Below, one piece after another: positions 11,520 to 12,886 of a stretch of DNA of 12,886 bases. The translations under genes were made by a program, and so were the position numbers. Source of the DNA: JBAZYK01 sp964582265 (GTDB lineage Bacteria; Patescibacteriota; Gracilibacteria; UBA1369). Below the pieces are notes generated by a model, which saw only the letters and a program-made list of their open reading frames with translations, did not search any database and was not told the DNA's origin. The stretch lies in assembly GCA_964582265.1 (NCBI GenBank), contig CAZOQT010000031.1, forward strand, positions 1 to 12,886, in the 5' to 3' direction. Within the stretch, counting starts at the first letter, position 1, and each line of letters begins with the position of its first letter.

Positions 11520-12886
11520 ATGAAAAAAGCGCCTCGTGCGGTATTGGGGGCAACAGTATTATTGGGAGTTTTATTAACTGGTTGTGTGGGCCCCACACAG
11601 ACAGTTACTCCAAATAACTCTGTTTCAACGCAAACTCAAAATTCGGAAAACATAAATGCTGTTACTCAAACGGAAACTCAAACTCAGCAAAATCTGCCTG
11701 AGGTTTCTGCCGGTGAGCCAACAAAAGTAGCCGATGGGATTCAGTGGTATCAGCCAAAACAGATTGATTCGCTGAAACTTTTTGGCAATACGATTGGTGG
11801 CTTGGGTAGCTCCGAATATGATCGCGAACAGGATGCCAAATATTATCTGGTCGGTAAGTTTTTGGAAGGTACATATAAAGACAACAATTTGATTATTGCA
11901 GTTGTTTCTTATATGGGAATGGGTGCCGGCATTGATGTTTATCATTTTGTGCAGAAAGGGACTGATTTAACTATGTTAGCAAATCATTCAGAGGCGCTTG
12001 CGGAAAGCGATGGTCTTATTAGAAGCAAATTTAAAACGGATAATAGATACAAGATTGCTTCGCTTACTTTTCCTAAGAATTTGGTTGGGGTAAATCCTCG
12101 TCAGGATTTGGAATATGTTGATTATCTGGATGGTATGTTTGACTCAGTCAAGCTGAAGAAAGTCTATACCGATAAAGTTTGGGGTGATGTTTATACAACA
12201 GCGATAACTCCAAAAACTTATGATGATATTTTTGATCGTCATGGATTTTATTTAAGGGCAAACGATGGAACGGTTCGCGTTTACACGGCAAAATTCGATA
12301 TAGTTAAAGATTATAATTTGCCTAATGTGACCTGGAATGATGGTACAAAAAATCAGGACAGCTATGAAAATACAATTCAAACCGGATGTGGCAGTGTTGA
12401 TTTTGCTAATGTGATTAACCCGGATGTTGTTGATGTGGAAAAAGATTTGGTTGTAACCGGTAAAACTGCAAAAGGCGACAAGGTTTATGAATTTAAAGAT
12501 AGTAAGAATGCACTTTTGAAAGATGTATATGAAAAGGAATATTACGCTGTAGATAATACTAAAATCCCTTATGATCAATTTGTTAAAGGGCATCCGGTGT
12601 TCTTTTGGACGGATGCGTTTGGAAGGTTGATCGAATTTAAGAATTCTAAGTTTGTGCCAGCGGGCGAATGCGGAAAACCAGTTATTTATCTTTATCCTAA
12701 AAAGACAGAAAAAGTGGCTGTGCATGTTTCACCAGCAGGTGGATTTACTTATACTGATCCGGTTTATGGCACAGGCTGGTATGTTACTGCAGATCCACAG
12801 GGACATTTAACTGAGGTAAAAAGCGGTAAAAGCTATCCATATTTATTTTGGGAAGGCAGAGGGGGAATTTATCAGATTCCGGAAAA
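11520..12886 (+). CDS. CGKPVIYLYP-motif lipoprotein (3' end outside window)
   Basis: An open frame of 455 codons with no stop before the window edge. Residues 1-21 are a lipoprotein signal (MKKAPRAVLGATVLLGVLLTG) with lipobox Cys22. Residues 26-62 are a Gln/Thr/Asn-rich linker. Residues 75-380 are a long soluble region I cannot assign, with Cys290 preceding a strand-rich part. CGKPVIYLYPKK at 384-395, then YGTGWYVTADPQGHL (416-430) and YPYLFWEGR (439-447), form a pattern I recall from many uncharacterised secreted proteins of Patescibacteria and other bacteria; I know of no established function. It begins one nucleotide after the MEMO-domain gene stop (TAA-T-ATG), so it is almost certainly translated from the same mRNA. 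Both products should sit on the cell surface. Confidence 0.85.
   Translation, partial: MKKAPRAVLGATVLLGVLLTGCVGPTQTVTPNNSVSTQTQNSENINAVTQTETQTQQNLPEVSAGEPTKVADGIQWYQPKQIDSLKLFGNTIGGLGSSEYDREQDAKYYLVGKFLEGTYKDNNLIIAVVSYMGMGAGIDVYHFVQKGTDLTMLANHSEALAESDGLIRSKFKTDNRYKIASLTFPKNLVGVNPRQDLEYVDYLDGMFDSVKLKKVYTDKVWGDVYTTAITPKTYDDIFDRHGFYLRANDGTVRVYTAKFDIVKDYNLPNVTWNDGTKNQDSYENTIQTGCGSVDFANVINPDVVDVEKDLVVTGKTAKGDKVYEFKDSKNALLKDVYEKEYYAVDNTKIPYDQFVKGHPVFFWTDAFGRLIEFKNSKFVPAGECGKPVIYLYPKKTEKVAVHVSPAGGFTYTDPVYGTGWYVTADPQGHLTEVKSGKSYPYLFWEGRGGIYQIPE

Noticed and set aside
11625..11945. 106-codon minus-strand open frame
   Set aside because: Antisense shadow of the same lipoprotein gene with no independent start signal or motif.
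12252..12725. 157-codon minus-strand open frame
   Set aside because: It lies wholly opposite the CGKPVIYLYP lipoprotein, which has a signal peptide and recognisable motifs. The antisense product is a Phe/Ile-rich shadow.
1..12886. Recoded TGA (glycine) as in Gracilibacteria/Absconditabacteria
   Set aside because: TGA ends msrA and the 339-residue gene exactly where their families or the next promoter expect, and no gene has an internal in-frame TGA.

Overview
This window is AT-rich bacterial DNA with short intergenic gaps and genes on both strands. It uses the standard code: TGA ends two genes, msrA and the 339-residue lipoprotein-like gene, which argues against lineages that read TGA as glycine. 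The content includes a secreted-protein motif CGKPVIYLYP, a membrane-anchored MEMO-domain protein, a DUF2723 GT-C glycosyltransferase, a serine dehydrogenase-type (ClpP-fold) protease and almost no Shine-Dalgarno sites. I read this as most like a Candidate Phyla Radiation (Patescibacteria) genome. That placement is inferred from remembered family distribution; the window has no rRNA or phylogenetic marker.

Left part (1-4318) is mostly on the minus strand. Reading leftward it holds tRNA-Pro(CGG), a DUF2723 membrane glycosyltransferase, a ClpP-fold serine protease and, beyond one plus-strand O-methyltransferase, the start of a polyprenol-phosphate mannose synthase-like GT2 enzyme that runs off the window. 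The GT2 enzyme could make the lipid-linked sugar that a GT-C enzyme such as DUF2723 uses, so this looks like an envelope glycosylation neighbourhood.

Middle part (4319-8754) has a lipoprotein with a phosphodiester glycosidase (NAGPA) domain, a calcineurin-like metallophosphoesterase whose first metal motif reads DxE instead of DxH, and an unrecognised 194-residue protein on the minus strand. Next come tRNA-Pro(GGG) and, 16 nt after its CCA, the overlapping methionine sulfoxide reductase pair msrB-msrA. A GNAT acetyltransferase overlaps the end of msrA from the other strand.

Right part (8755-12886) is all plus strand and envelope-directed. An intergenic region holds a direct repeat over the GNAT promoter and a palindrome over the next gene's promoter. 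It is followed by a 339-residue protein with an unusually internal lipobox, a 493-residue membrane-anchored MEMO-domain protein, and a lipoprotein of the CGKPVIYLYP type starting one base after the MEMO stop and cut by the window end.

I saw no CRISPR array, transposase, integrase, rRNA or phage gene. The most unusual signals are the missing Shine-Dalgarno sites at all 13 starts, both tRNA-Pro genes sitting 16-24 nt ahead of a same-strand gene, a hairpin in the pre-tRNA-Pro(GGG) leader, and the membrane-anchored MEMO protein lacking the usual metal-site cysteine and carrying a long C-terminal extension. Intergenic stretches never exceed 200 bases.
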